64,000 nt of DNA from Leeia oryzae DSM 17879 (GTDB lineage: Bacteria; Pseudomonadota; Gammaproteobacteria; Burkholderiales; Leeiaceae): assembly GCF_000376945.1 (NCBI RefSeq), contig NZ_AQXU01000019.1:1-64000 (forward strand), read 5' to 3'. The notes under the pieces were generated by a model that searched no databases, was not told the DNA's origin, and worked only from the letters and a program-made list of their open reading frames with translations. Positions 15,604-24,817 of this stretch are shown here, piece after piece (positions within the stretch are counted from its first letter, which is position 1; each line of letters starts with the position of its first letter). Position numbers and translations under genes: made by a program.

Positions 15604-16380
15604 TTACATAGCGGAAAAGGCGTTATCTACAAACAGGTGCGTACCGTTAACGAAGCTGGATTCATCTGATGCCAGGAACAACGCGGCACTGGCGACTTCG
15701 TGGGGTTCACACAGGCGACCTTGCTGTTGGACGATGGCTTCTTCACTGACATCAACCCCCATGGCATGCAGGTCTTGTAGTTCCTTCATGCCGTGTGGGG
15801 TGCGGATGAACCCTGGTGCCACGGCGTTGCAACGGATACCTTTGTCGCGGTATTCGACGGCTATGGCCCGTGCAAACATGTGGCAGGCACCTTTGGTGGC
15901 GTCGTAAAGCACCTCTCCCGGGGTTGCACAGATGGCCGAGATGGACGAGGTGCAGACGATGCTGCCTTTGCCTTTTCTGAGCATCTGCGGCAGCACGGCT
16001 TGCGTCATCAGGAACATGCTTTTGACGTTGACCCCCATCAGCCAGTCCCACTCGCTTTCCTGAATCTCCAGAAACGGTTTGACGATGAGCGTGCCGGCGT
16101 GGTTGAACAGAATGTCGGCGTCGCCATGGCGGGCCTGGATTTCTGCGACCGCTGCGTTGACCTCTGCCTGCCGGGCGACGTCGGCGTAGTGTGCCGATGC
16201 GGCCCCGCCGGTATCACGGATTTCAGCCGCGACGCCGCTGGCGAGTTCGATGTTGCGGTCAACGATGGCGACGGTGGCGCCTTCTTTGGCGAAGAGTACC
16301 GCCGCGGCAGCACCGCAGCCACTGGCGCCGCCACTGATGATGGCGACTTTTCCGGCAAGGCGTCCTGATGGATTTGGCAT
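15604..16380 (-). CDS. SDR-family NAD(P)-dependent oxidoreductase
   Basis: A 258-residue classical short-chain dehydrogenase. The nucleotide-binding motif is GGASGCG (residues 17-23). VDRN suggests NAD preference. The NHAG motif, the catalytic Ser in TSSISA and YDATKG (Tyr/Lys) are all present. The substrate is not predictable. It follows the broken NCS1 permease by 26 bases in the same direction and ends in a strong terminator, so the two formed an operon. The AraC regulator divergent from them may control it. A role with the imported heterocycle or a related alcohol/ketone is inference. Confidence 0.9.
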   Translation of the reverse strand: MPNPSGRLAGKVAIISGGASGCGAAAAVLFAKEGATVAIVDRNIELASGVAAEIRDTGGAASAHYADVARQAEVNAAVAEIQARHGDADILFNHAGTLIVKPFLEIQESEWDWLMGVNVKSMFLMTQAVLPQMLRKGKGSIVCTSSISAICATPGEVLYDATKGACHMFARAIAVEYRDKGIRCNAVAPGFIRTPHGMKELQDLHAMGVDVSEEAIVQQQGRLCEPHEVASAALFLASDESSFVNGTHLFVDNAFSAM

Positions 16381-16406
16381 CTTGTTATTCCTCTGGTGAT
16401 GTCTTG

Positions 16407-17794
16407 TTAGCGGTTTTCATAAGCGAATTGGTTGCTTTCGAAGACATCCAGATGCAGCTGTTTGTTGCGGTTAACCAGGTAGTACAGCACGCCCGGGATA
16501 ACCAGTGCCGGCAACCAGGAAATATCAGTACCGACGATATGGTCGATCGGCCCTTTGTAGAAAGACAACTCCATGAACGGAATTTGTGCGACAACGGCGA
16601 TGGCATAGATGGCCAGGGTGTTCCAGTTGACCTTGCCGTAGATGCTGTTGACATCGTACATGGCTGGGACGCTGTAACGGCCCTTGCGGATCAGGTAGTA
16701 ATCCACCAGGTTAATCGCGCTCCATGGCACCAGCACATAGACCTGACCAATCAGGATGTCGCTGAAGTAGGCACCAAAGTTGTACTGGGCGGCGATGGCG
16801 ATCCAGGTGACGATGGCTGCGACGATAGCCATGATGATGAATTTGGTCAGCATGCCGATCTGTTGTGCACCTTTGAAGCCGGTGAAAATGGTTGTAGTGG
16901 ACATGTAGGAGCTATACAGGTTCATTACGTTCCATTCCAGTACGCCCAGAATGATCACGTAGTATGCTATTTGCTTGTGGCCCGGGAACAGCTTGGCAAT
17001 GGCACTGCCCGGGTCGGTTATGACGTCCATGGCAGCGGCGGCCATGATGGCACCCAGCAGCATCACTACGGTTGAACCCACCACAATGCCCAGATAGCTG
17101 TACCAGAAGGTTTCTTTGGTAGAGATATTGGATGGCAGGTAGCGTGAGTAATCTGCAACATAAGGGCCGGCACCCAAGGTCCAGGATGCCGCTTGCGTGA
17201 CGACCAGACAGAATGTGGCGAACTTGAAGGTGGTAGCAGACAGCACCCAGACACCCGCTGGCAGGCCTTTTTGCAGCACGACATAGGCGGCAATGGCGAA
17301 GATCACGAAGGACACCGCGCTCATGTAGGCGCCGATCTTGTGGATCAGTTCATAGCCGATAAAGCCGACGATCAGTGTCAGGACGCCAAACAGGATGATG
17401 GCGTTGTTATCCGAGACGGGTACCACGGCCTTGATGGAGTCGCGCATGACGACGCCGTTGGCGGCGGTAAACAGAATGTAGGCCAGGACCACAATGGCCA
17501 GCGGTACGCCGGCACCCAGAACGCCAAACTGTGCACGGCTCTGGATCATTTGCGGAATGCCCAGATGCGGGCCTTGTGCAGAGTGGGCAGCCATGAAAAT
17601 AGAGCCGATCAGGTTGCCCAGGATCAGCCCGATGAAGGTCCAGCCTAGATTCAGCCCGGCCACTACCCCAGTGCACCAATCACCATGGTGGTCACTTGCA
17701 TGTTGGCACTGCACCAGATGGTAAATAGCCGTTTGGCTGACCCGTAGCGTTCATTCTCTGGAATGAACTCGATACTTCTGTTTTCGATATCCAT
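16407..17794 (-). pseudogene. NCS1 nucleobase/hydantoin permease, frameshifted
   Basis: Starting at the ATG at 17794, the frame reads MDIENRSIEFIPENERYGSA, then LFTIWCSANMQVTTMVIGALG, and then hits a stop. Shifting frame at a run of four C (17666-17669; G on the coding strand) restores the family sequence VVAGLNLGWTFIGLILG and continues open to 16407. About 12 membrane helices follow. This is the PF02133 cytosine/purine/allantoin/hydantoin permease family, about 460 residues if repaired. Loss of a single G in a G5 tract explains it. It may be a pseudogene, a sequencing error, or a slippage-controlled gene. Confidence 0.82.
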
Positions 17795-18060
17795 GCTCTC
17801 TCCCTCTGGATGTCTGATGAGATTTGTCGTCAAACCGTATTCAGCCTAAAAGATGCGTCATATGGCCTGTGGGGGAAAATCTAAGGGATGCTTTGATCTG
17901 CCACTATCAGATATTGGCAAGGATGGAAAATATTGTTCCGACTGGCGGAAATGTAAATGTGCCGGCAGGGTTGACAGGGGACTAGGATCACGACAAGCTT
18001 TGCTTGCACCGATGAGGTGACAGTGACCGGGTCATCTATTGTTCATTGGGAACCGATAGC

Positions 18061-19038
18061 ATGCTGACGAACTACCCCCCATCTGCTCGGCAGATACTGC
18101 AATGCAGCTACAGTGTGAACAGAAACACGGAAGATCAGGCACAGCAGTTTGTTGACTGGCAACTTCAGTACACGCAGATTTCGGCGGGTAAGTTCCGCGG
18201 GTGTTCCAGCATCATCAAGCGGGAAGGCATCAGTATCCATATTGAAGACCTGAACAAGCGGATCTTGCAGCGCGGGCATGTGCCTTCATCTACAGTGGCT
18301 GTCGGTATTCCTTTATCGCTGGAGGGCCACGCCCAGATCTGCGGCGAGCAAAGCAGCCGAGATACTCTGCATGTGTTTTCCTGTTATCCCGAATTCGAAT
18401 TTGCATCGCCGGAATGCCATCTGGTTGCCAATGTGGAACTGGCAACCGAGCAGCTGAGTACTCCTGCCAATCAGGCGCTGGCACAGGAACTGCGCAGCCG
18501 TCTGAATGCGCCGGCCATCTTGCTGACACCGGATGCTGCTGAAAACGTACGTGGTCTAATTTCTACCGTCAGCAAGTTGCAGGATTTGGATACCGTGGCG
18601 GATGAAGGTGTACGGCAATCGCAGCAGGCGCAGCTGGAGCGCTGGTTGATGTACGGCCTGCTGGAGTCTGTCTCCGCCCACACCGAAGCCCATCGCGAAG
18701 TCCCTAAGCTGAAGAAAAGCTGGCAAGTAGTCAGGCAGGTTGAGTCGTTGCTGGAAAATCCGGCGACGTGCGTGAAGTCGATTGCCGAGCTGTGTGTGGC
18801 GCTGCAATTAAGTCGCCGGACCATCCAGTATGCGTTTGAATACGCGCTGGGCATGAACCCGGTCAGCTATTTGCGGGCGGTAAGGCTGAATCACATAAGG
18901 ACTTTGTTGATTCGGGGCGAGTCCGTCACTTTTGCTGCCACGCAATGGGGATTTCTCCATCTGAGTGCGTTTGCCCAGGATTATTGCCATCTGTTTGGCG
19001 AGCTGCCTTCTGCCACCCATAAAAGATACCGGGCCTGA
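18061..19038 (+). CDS. AraC-family transcriptional regulator
   Basis: A protein of about 325 residues. The C-terminal 100 residues carry two helix-turn-helix units (SIAELCVALQLSRRTIQYAF and the GFLHLSAFAQDYCHLFGELP region). The N-terminal 210 residues form an unassigned sensor domain of the type found in EutR-like or AraC_binding_2 proteins. The start is placed at the ATG at 18061; an in-frame TTG at 18046 is less likely. It is divergent from the NCS1-SDR operon with 266 bases between, and probably regulates it. Confidence 0.85.
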   Translation: MLTNYPPSARQILQCSYSVNRNTEDQAQQFVDWQLQYTQISAGKFRGCSSIIKREGISIHIEDLNKRILQRGHVPSSTVAVGIPLSLEGHAQICGEQSSRDTLHVFSCYPEFEFASPECHLVANVELATEQLSTPANQALAQELRSRLNAPAILLTPDAAENVRGLISTVSKLQDLDTVADEGVRQSQQAQLERWLMYGLLESVSAHTEAHREVPKLKKSWQVVRQVESLLENPATCVKSIAELCVALQLSRRTIQYAFEYALGMNPVSYLRAVRLNHIRTLLIRGESVTFAATQWGFLHLSAFAQDYCHLFGELPSATHKRYRA

Positions 19039-19329
19039 AAATGTCAAGGGATGCCCGGATGCAGATGGCGTCACGCATGCAGGTAGTAGAATATTATATT
19101 TCTGCTTTGGCCGAATAGTTGTTTACCCAACAGATCCACCGACAAATCCTCGGGCAAACCGATCGATCTCCTCATCTATCCTAGCCTCAGTCACTACGCT
19201 CGAACCTCCCTTACTTTACCCTATTCAAGATAGAGAGCATCTGCTTCTCATCTCTATCTACGCCTGCTTTAGACTCATAGCCGCTAGTCGCTTCTCCAAC
19301 GATTCAACATCAGTTATCAAATCAACAGT

Positions 19330-19662
19330 CAGGCGGACCTGCCGGAAGACGGCGAAGTGAAGCTGTTCTTCGAACTGAATGGCGAGCAGCGCGTGCCGAA
19401 AGCCGGCGCCGGCAAGTAAGCCGAAGCGCGTAAGACCGAGACCGGTAACAGTAACCACGTGGGTGCCCTGATGCCGGGGATGGGGGGGACGGTGTCGGTA
19501 CAACTGGGGCAGAAGGTAGCGCAAGGCGACTCGCTGGTGTCGATTGAAGCGATGAAGATGGAGACGGCGATCCGTGCGGAGCAGGGTGGTGTGATCAAGG
19601 AGGTATTGGTCAAACCTGGTCAGTCGGTGAATGCCAATGATTTGCTATTGGTCTATGCGTAG
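19330..19662 (+). pseudogene. C-terminal remnant of pyruvate carboxylase
   Basis: The frame reads QADLPEDGEVKLFFELNGEQ, then RVPKAGAGK and a TAA stop. It continues in the same frame through VGALMPGMGGTVSVQLGQKV to the biotin attachment motif EAMKMETA and the true end VYA. This is the linker and biotinyl domain of pyruvate carboxylase (or oxaloacetate decarboxylase alpha). The carboxylase body is missing and a nonsense codon splits the remnant, so it is decayed. The 290 bases before it show no recognisable gene. Confidence 0.8.
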
Positions 19663-19900
19663 ACCGATAACTTTTCTACATAAAAGAGATGAGAACAAGG
19701 ACTTTGATAGCACAAGCTAGCATGGTCCGAAAGATTGTTTAAATTAATAACTATTTGAATAAATTGAAATTTATATCGCTTATGTGATGGGCGTCATGGT
19801 GCCATAGAACACCAAATCGAAGGTTTAGTATTAGATTTTCTTATGCAAAGACGGGGGATTAAACGTCGACACTAGAATCCTTGCAAAAGGAGCGAGAAAC

Positions 19901-20452
19901 ATGCTTGACGTATACAGCATTAACAAATCTGAACCGGTTTTATGGAAAAACGGTTTGGGTAAAACCAGATTACTCTTTAGCGGTTATACGCGTCAATCTG
20001 ACAGCGTCAGAGTGAGTCTTGCTTACTTTAACAAGTCAGTTGAGTTTTCCCGGTTCCCTGGCATTCGCCGCATCAGCATTCTGCTGACGACGAGTGATAT
20101 CAAACTCGATTTTCTGGATGGCGAATCTGTACAGCTCAAGTATTTGAGGCCTTATCAATATCAAGGCGACAGGGCGTTATATGGAAACGTCAAATCGGGA
20201 GAGCCGAATATTCTGAACATCATGTCGGCATCTGATGCTGTGAGTGCTCAGGTCATTGGTATTGATGGTTGCTACAAAATCGGGCCCGGGAAATACATAT
20301 GCATAACACTGAATGAGATTGAGATTACCTGCGATGGCAGATGCAAAGCGGTGTCTGCAGGCAATGTGCTGTCGGTTGAGTCAAACACGGATATTCAGAT
20401 CAGATCAACTGAAGGTAGCAAGAAATCAAGAATGATTGTAGTGACCTTATAA
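19901..20452 (+). CDS. hutD: HutD-family protein
   Basis: A 183-residue cupin-fold protein of the HutD/Ves family. It has the WKNGLGKTR motif near residue 16, the SLAYFNKSVEFSRFPGIRR segment near 40-58, and a glycine-rich sheet pattern. HutD is thought to modulate histidine utilisation by binding formylglutamate; this is known for Pseudomonas. Here it starts an operon with etfB (12 bases between) and not with other hut genes. It has an AAAAGGAG ribosome site. A hutG gene lies 3.4 kb away on the other strand. N-formylglutamate or a related formyl compound may matter in this pathway. Confidence 0.82.
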   Translation: MLDVYSINKSEPVLWKNGLGKTRLLFSGYTRQSDSVRVSLAYFNKSVEFSRFPGIRRISILLTTSDIKLDFLDGESVQLKYLRPYQYQGDRALYGNVKSGEPNILNIMSASDAVSAQVIGIDGCYKIGPGKYICITLNEIEITCDGRCKAVSAGNVLSVESNTDIQIRSTEGSKKSRMIVVTL

Positions 20453-20464
20453 AGGAATACGGTA

Positions 20465-21202
20465 ATGAAAGTACTGGTGTGCATTAAAAAAGTGGTGGAT
20501 TCCAATGTAAAGATCCGCGTAAAAGCGGATGGCAGCGGGGTGGATGTAACCGGTGCCAAGATGAGCATGAATCCGTATGACGAGATCGCTATCGAAGAGG
20601 CGGTCAGGCTGAAAGAAAAAGGGATTGCAACGGAGGTTATTGCGATTACCTGTGGCGACCAAGGCTCAACGGAGACTTTGCGTAACGCGCTGGCGATTGG
20701 TGCAGATAGTGCTGTTCTGGTGGAGACGGGGATGGATCTGCAGCCGTTGGCCATTGCCAAGACCCTGACCAAAGTGAATGCGTCGATTAATGCCGATCTG
20801 ATTTTCTTTGGCAAACAGGCAATTGATGATGACTCAAACCAGACCGGCCAGATGTTTGCTGCGTTAAATGACTTCCCGCAGGCCACCAATATTTCCGAGA
20901 TTACGATTGCAGATCGTGTGGCAATCGTGAAGCGGGAAGTCGATGGTGGCGTTGAAAACGTGAAACTGCAACTCCCTGCCGTCTTGACGACGGATCTTCG
21001 CCTGAACGAGCCGAGATTTGTGACCTTGCCAAATATCATGAAGGCGAAAAAGAAAGAAATCCGTGTTGTGCCAAACGCGGAAGTGCAGATGACCAATCAG
21101 TCTCGATTAACCGTAAAGAACTATTTTGAACCCAAGGGACGTGAGCCAGGAATCATCTTGTCTTCTGTTGAAGAACTTGTCGAGAAACTCAAGAACGCCT
21201 AA
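20465..21202 (+). CDS. etfB: Electron transfer flavoprotein beta subunit
   Basis: A 245-residue protein that opens MKVLVCIKKVVDSNVKIRVK. It has the ETF-beta signature VKREVDGGVENVKLQLPAVL and NIMKAKKKEI near the C-terminus. ETF is the AMP- and FAD-binding heterodimer that collects electrons from flavin dehydrogenases. It is the second gene of the hutD-etfB-etfA-etfQO operon. The clustering with an ETF oxidoreductase and a nearby DAO-family dehydrogenase suggests a dedicated ETF for this catabolic region and not the housekeeping copy. The family assignment is firm. Confidence 0.96.
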   Translation: MKVLVCIKKVVDSNVKIRVKADGSGVDVTGAKMSMNPYDEIAIEEAVRLKEKGIATEVIAITCGDQGSTETLRNALAIGADSAVLVETGMDLQPLAIAKTLTKVNASINADLIFFGKQAIDDDSNQTGQMFAALNDFPQATNISEITIADRVAIVKREVDGGVENVKLQLPAVLTTDLRLNEPRFVTLPNIMKAKKKEIRVVPNAEVQMTNQSRLTVKNYFEPKGREPGIILSSVEELVEKLKNA

Positions 21203-21226
21203 TCCATCCTGAATCGAGGTGATGAA

Positions 21227-22159
21227 ATGAATGCATTAGTAATTGCTGAAGTAAAAAACAAAGAAGTCAAACTGTCTACCCATGCCACCATCACTGCGGC
21301 ACTCAAGGTGAGCCAACAGGTGGACGTGCTGGTGATGGGCGATGATGTGGCTGCGGCTACGTCGTTGATTGCTAGTCTGGCTGGCGTGCGTAAAGTGCTG
21401 GGTTGCACGGATGGCAAGTTCAAGCACCTGATGGGTGAAGATGTGGCATCCGTCGTGGTGTCGATTGCCAAGGCGTACCAGTTTATTTTTGCGCCGGCCA
21501 ATGTGTTCGGCAAAGACTTTATGCCACGTGTTGCGGCCAAACTGGACGTCAGTCAGGTGTCTGATGTGGTGGACATCATTGACCAGAAAACCTTTGTCAG
21601 ACCCATTTATGCGGGTAATGCGTTTATTACGGTGGAATCCAGTGACGAAATCAAGCTGGTAACTATTCGCACGACGTCATTTAGCACTGAGTTGGCGAAT
21701 GTTGCCCCGGTTACCATTGAGCAGATCAGTACACCGGCACTCTTTGCCAAGAAAGAAGTACTGTCTGTTGACGAGATCAAGAATGATCGCCCTGAATTGA
21801 ATACAGCCAAAGTTGTGGTGTCTGGCGGCCGAGGGCTGGGCTCCAAAGAAAACTTTGATGGTCTGCTGATCCCACTGGCGGATAAATTGAAAGCTGCACT
21901 AGGGGCTTCTCGTGCAGCGGTAGACGCGGGCTATGTGCAGAATGATTTGCAAGTGGGGCAAACCGGCAAGATTGTCGCGCCGGAACTCTACATTGCCATT
22001 GGTATCTCGGGCGCCATCCAGCATCTGGCCGGCATGAAAGACTCCAAAGTGATTGTGGCCATCAACAAAGACAAGGATGCCCCCATCTTTTCGATTGCTG
22101 ACTATGGTTTGGTGGGTGATCTGAATGAAGTGATTCCTGCCCTGACGGCCAGACTTTAA
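21227..22159 (+). CDS. etfA: Electron transfer flavoprotein alpha subunit
   Basis: A 310-residue protein with the N-terminal alpha/beta domain and a C-terminal FAD-binding domain. The latter carries the ETF-alpha signature: [45 protein letters not shown] and [19 protein letters not shown]. It pairs with EtfB, 24 bases upstream, and passes electrons to the ETF:quinone oxidoreductase encoded next. A GAGGTGAT ribosome site precedes the ATG. All expected FAD contacts look intact. Confidence 0.97.
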   Translation: MNALVIAEVKNKEVKLSTHATITAALKVSQQVDVLVMGDDVAAATSLIASLAGVRKVLGCTDGKFKHLMGEDVASVVVSIAKAYQFIFAPANVFGKDFMPRVAAKLDVSQVSDVVDIIDQKTFVRPIYAGNAFITVESSDEIKLVTIRTTSFSTELANVAPVTIEQISTPALFAKKEVLSVDEIKNDRPELNTAKVVVSGGRGLGSKENFDGLLIPLADKLKAALGASRAAVDAGYVQNDLQVGQTGKIVAPELYIAIGISGAIQHLAGMKDSKVIVAINKDKDAPIFSIADYGLVGDLNEVIPALTARL

Positions 22160-22170
22160 GGGGTACCGGC

Positions 22171-23808
22171 ATGAGTGAGGTAATGGAATATGATGTGGTG
22201 ATTGTCGGAGCTGGTCCATCAGGGCTGGCTACGGCCATCAAACTGAAGCAATTGGCCGAGATTCAGCAAACCGAGATTAATGTTTGCGTTCTGGAAAAAG
22301 GGTCTGAACCAGGCGCTCACATTCTGTCGGGGGCAGTGATGGACCCGCAAGCCCTGACGGAGTTGCTACCGGATTGGGAAGCCTTGGGTGCGCCGCTAAA
22401 AACTCGGGTTGTCGCTGATGAGTTTCACTTTTTGGGCTCAAAGGGATCATACAAATTACCCCACTTTTTGTTGCCTGACTGCTTTCATAACGAGGGTAAC
22501 TATATTGTCAGTCTTGGTGATGTCACCAAATGGCTGGCCGCACAGGCCGAAAGTCTAGGTGTGGAGATTTTCTCTGGTTTTCCGGCCCAGAAGGTAGTGT
22601 ATGGTGCACAAGGAGAAGTGATCGGGGTAGAAACCGGCGCATTTGGTATCAACAAAGATGGTTCGTTGAGTGATGGCTATCAGCCCGGCATGGAAATCCA
22701 CGGGAAATACACCGTGTTTGCGGAAGGGGCGCGGGGCCATCTGGGCAAGGAACTAATCAAGCAATTTGGCCTGGATAACGAGGCTGATTCGCAAAGTTAT
22801 GGTCTTGGCATCAAGGAAGTATGGGAGATCAAACCCGAGCTGCATGAAGAGGGCAAGGTCATCCATACGGCAGGCTGGCCGCTCGATCGTCATACCTATG
22901 GCGGGGCATTTTTGTATCATGCGGCGGATAACAAGATTTTCATCGGCATGGTGGTTGGCCTGGGTTACGAGAACCCGCACCTGTCGCCTTTTGAGGAGTT
23001 CCAGAAGCTCAAGACGCATCCTTTTGTTGCCCGGTTGCTGGAAGGTGGCAAGCGAATCAGCTATGGGGCACGGGCCATTGCCGCTGGCGGTTTAAACAGT
23101 CTGCCCAAGCTTTGCTTCCCGGGTGGCGTCTTGGTTGGCTGTGATGCGGGTTTCCTGAATGCTTCCCGAATCAAGGGTAGCCATGCTGCCATCAAAAGTG
23201 GTGCCATGGCGGCAGAAGCCATTGCTCAGGCGCTGCAGCAAGGTCGCCAGCGGGATGTGCTGTCAACGTATGCCGACTTGTTCAAGTCCTCCTGGCTGCA
23301 AGCGGAATTGCACAAAGCCAGAAACTTCAAGCCGTGGATGAACAAAGGCTTGATCATCGGCACCCTGATGGTGGGTCTGGAACAGAAAATCCTGAGGGGC
23401 AAGTACTTCTGGACCGTACATTCCAGAACCAAAGATGCAGCCAAGCTCAAGCGGGCAAGTGCTTTCCCGAAAATCCAGTACAGCAAGCCCGATGGCAAGT
23501 TGACGTTTGATCGGTTGTCTTCGGTTTATCTATCCAATACCAATCACAACGACAATCAGCCTGTACATCTTCGTTTGACGGACCCGAAGATTCCGGTGAT
23601 GCATAATCTGGCCCATTATGATGGTCCGGAGAGCCGCTATTGCCCGGCCGGGGTGTACGAGTTTAGCGAGGAAGGCGGGGATAAAAAACTGGTGATCAAT
23701 GCCCAGAACTGCCTGCATTGCAAGACGTGCGATATCAAAGATCCGCTACAGAATATCACCTGGGTGACGCCTGAAGGGGGCGGCGGACCAAATTATACGT
23801 CGATGTAA
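22171..23808 (+). CDS. Electron transfer flavoprotein-ubiquinone oxidoreductase
   Basis: A 545-residue membrane-associated enzyme that moves electrons from ETF to ubiquinone. The N-terminal FAD motif is VVIVGAGPSGLATAIKL. The middle holds the quinone-binding region with GCDAGFLNASRIKGSHAA. The C-terminus has the 4Fe-4S motif: Cys in RYCPAGVYEF, then CLHCKTCDIKDP. The end, ITWVTPEGGGGPNY, is typical. It lies 11 bases after etfA and ends the operon before a strong terminator. It closes the route from flavoprotein dehydrogenases to respiration. Confidence 0.96.
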   Translation: MSEVMEYDVVIVGAGPSGLATAIKLKQLAEIQQTEINVCVLEKGSEPGAHILSGAVMDPQALTELLPDWEALGAPLKTRVVADEFHFLGSKGSYKLPHFLLPDCFHNEGNYIVSLGDVTKWLAAQAESLGVEIFSGFPAQKVVYGAQGEVIGVETGAFGINKDGSLSDGYQPGMEIHGKYTVFAEGARGHLGKELIKQFGLDNEADSQSYGLGIKEVWEIKPELHEEGKVIHTAGWPLDRHTYGGAFLYHAADNKIFIGMVVGLGYENPHLSPFEEFQKLKTHPFVARLLEGGKRISYGARAIAAGGLNSLPKLCFPGGVLVGCDAGFLNASRIKGSHAAIKSGAMAAEAIAQALQQGRQRDVLSTYADLFKSSWLQAELHKARNFKPWMNKGLIIGTLMVGLEQKILRGKYFWTVHSRTKDAAKLKRASAFPKIQYSKPDGKLTFDRLSSVYLSNTNHNDNQPVHLRLTDPKIPVMHNLAHYDGPESRYCPAGVYEFSEEGGDKKLVINAQNCLHCKTCDIKDPLQNITWVTPEGGGGPNYTSM

Positions 23809-23828
23809 CGCTGGGTGTCGTCCTGAAG

Positions 23829-23860
23829 TCCCCTGGTCCGGTTTTTCGCCAGGGGATTTT
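23829..23860 (+). terminator. Rho-independent terminator of ETF operon
   Basis: An 8-bp GC-rich stem (TCCCCTGG with CCAGGGGA) is followed by TTTT. It lies 20 bases past the oxidoreductase stop and just before the end of convergent hutG. Confidence 0.8.
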
Positions 23861-23871
23861 CCATTGTGATC

Positions 23872-24669
23872 TTATGGTTTGAGGGCTGACATGGCATCAA
23901 ACGCTGCTTGGATCAGCATCTTTAGGGTGGATTTCACCTCGGGTGCCTGGGTGTTATTCAATGCATACGGAAATGATTCGTTCATGTAGATCCGCTGGCT
24001 CATTTCCAGCTGGATAGCATGGACGTGTTGCGCAGGGGCGCCATAGTTGCGGGTAATGAAACCGCCTTTAAAGCGCTGGTTTGCTACAAAGTCCAGTTGC
24101 AGCCTGTCTGCTGCTGCCAGTACCGCGGCAAGAATCTGATCATCACATGCCCCACCATCTGCCGTGCCAAAGTTAAATGCCGGTAGCAAGCCTTCAAACA
24201 GGTAAGGCAGCTCGCTGGCGATCGAGTGTCCCTCCCATACCAAGGCCTGACCATGGACAGATTTCAGACGTGCAATTTCGTTTTGCAATGCCAGATGATA
24301 GGGCGACCAGAAGTCTTGAATGCGCGCTTGGATTTCTCCGTCGGTGAGCACTAACGGGTCTTTATACAAAGGAGTGCCCATGAACGTGGTAGCAGGACAC
24401 AGGCCGGTAGTGTTTTTTCCCGGGTACAGACTTTCGTTCTGGTTACTGCGGTTGAGGTCAATCACGTATCTGGAGTACAGGGGGGTAATGATGGATGCTC
24501 CAATATCCGCAAAAAAATCATACAGCTCGCCCAGATGCCAATCGGTATCCGGCAGAAATTTGGCATCGTCGGTTAATTGCCCGCGAATCTCTTCGGTCAG
24601 CCCGGTGCCAATATGGGGCAGAGAGATCAGGATAGGCGCTGTGCCCTGTATCAAATTGAACGTTTTCAT
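23872..24669 (-). CDS. hutG: N-formylglutamate deformylase
   Basis: A 265-residue zinc amidohydrolase of the FGase family (PF05013). It has ILISLPHIGTGL, DTDWHLGELYDF with its metal ligands, YVIDLNRSNQNESLYPG, VWEGHSIASELPYLFEG and a late Glu region (IQLEMSQRIYMNE). HutG releases formate from N-formyl-L-glutamate, normally the last step of the five-step histidine pathway. No other hut catabolic gene except hutD lies nearby. The start is placed at 24669, six bases after GGAGG. It is divergent from the DAO-family dehydrogenase. The substrate may be another N-formyl amino acid produced by oxidative N-demethylation; that is a guess. Confidence 0.88.
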   Translation of the reverse strand: MKTFNLIQGTAPILISLPHIGTGLTEEIRGQLTDDAKFLPDTDWHLGELYDFFADIGASIITPLYSRYVIDLNRSNQNESLYPGKNTTGLCPATTFMGTPLYKDPLVLTDGEIQARIQDFWSPYHLALQNEIARLKSVHGQALVWEGHSIASELPYLFEGLLPAFNFGTADGGACDDQILAAVLAAADRLQLDFVANQRFKGGFITRNYGAPAQHVHAIQLEMSQRIYMNESFPYALNNTQAPEVKSTLKMLIQAAFDAMSALKP

Positions 24670-24817
24670 CATTTCCTCCGAAAACAAGGATTATTGTTTT
24701 CAGGAAAATATGATCGGGCTGCATAAAGTTATCTTTACTTTAAGATAAGCATTGCTTATGAAGTCTCGGCGATTGAATTGTGATTCTATGATGACACCAA
24801 TCAAACAGGAGGTTGGT

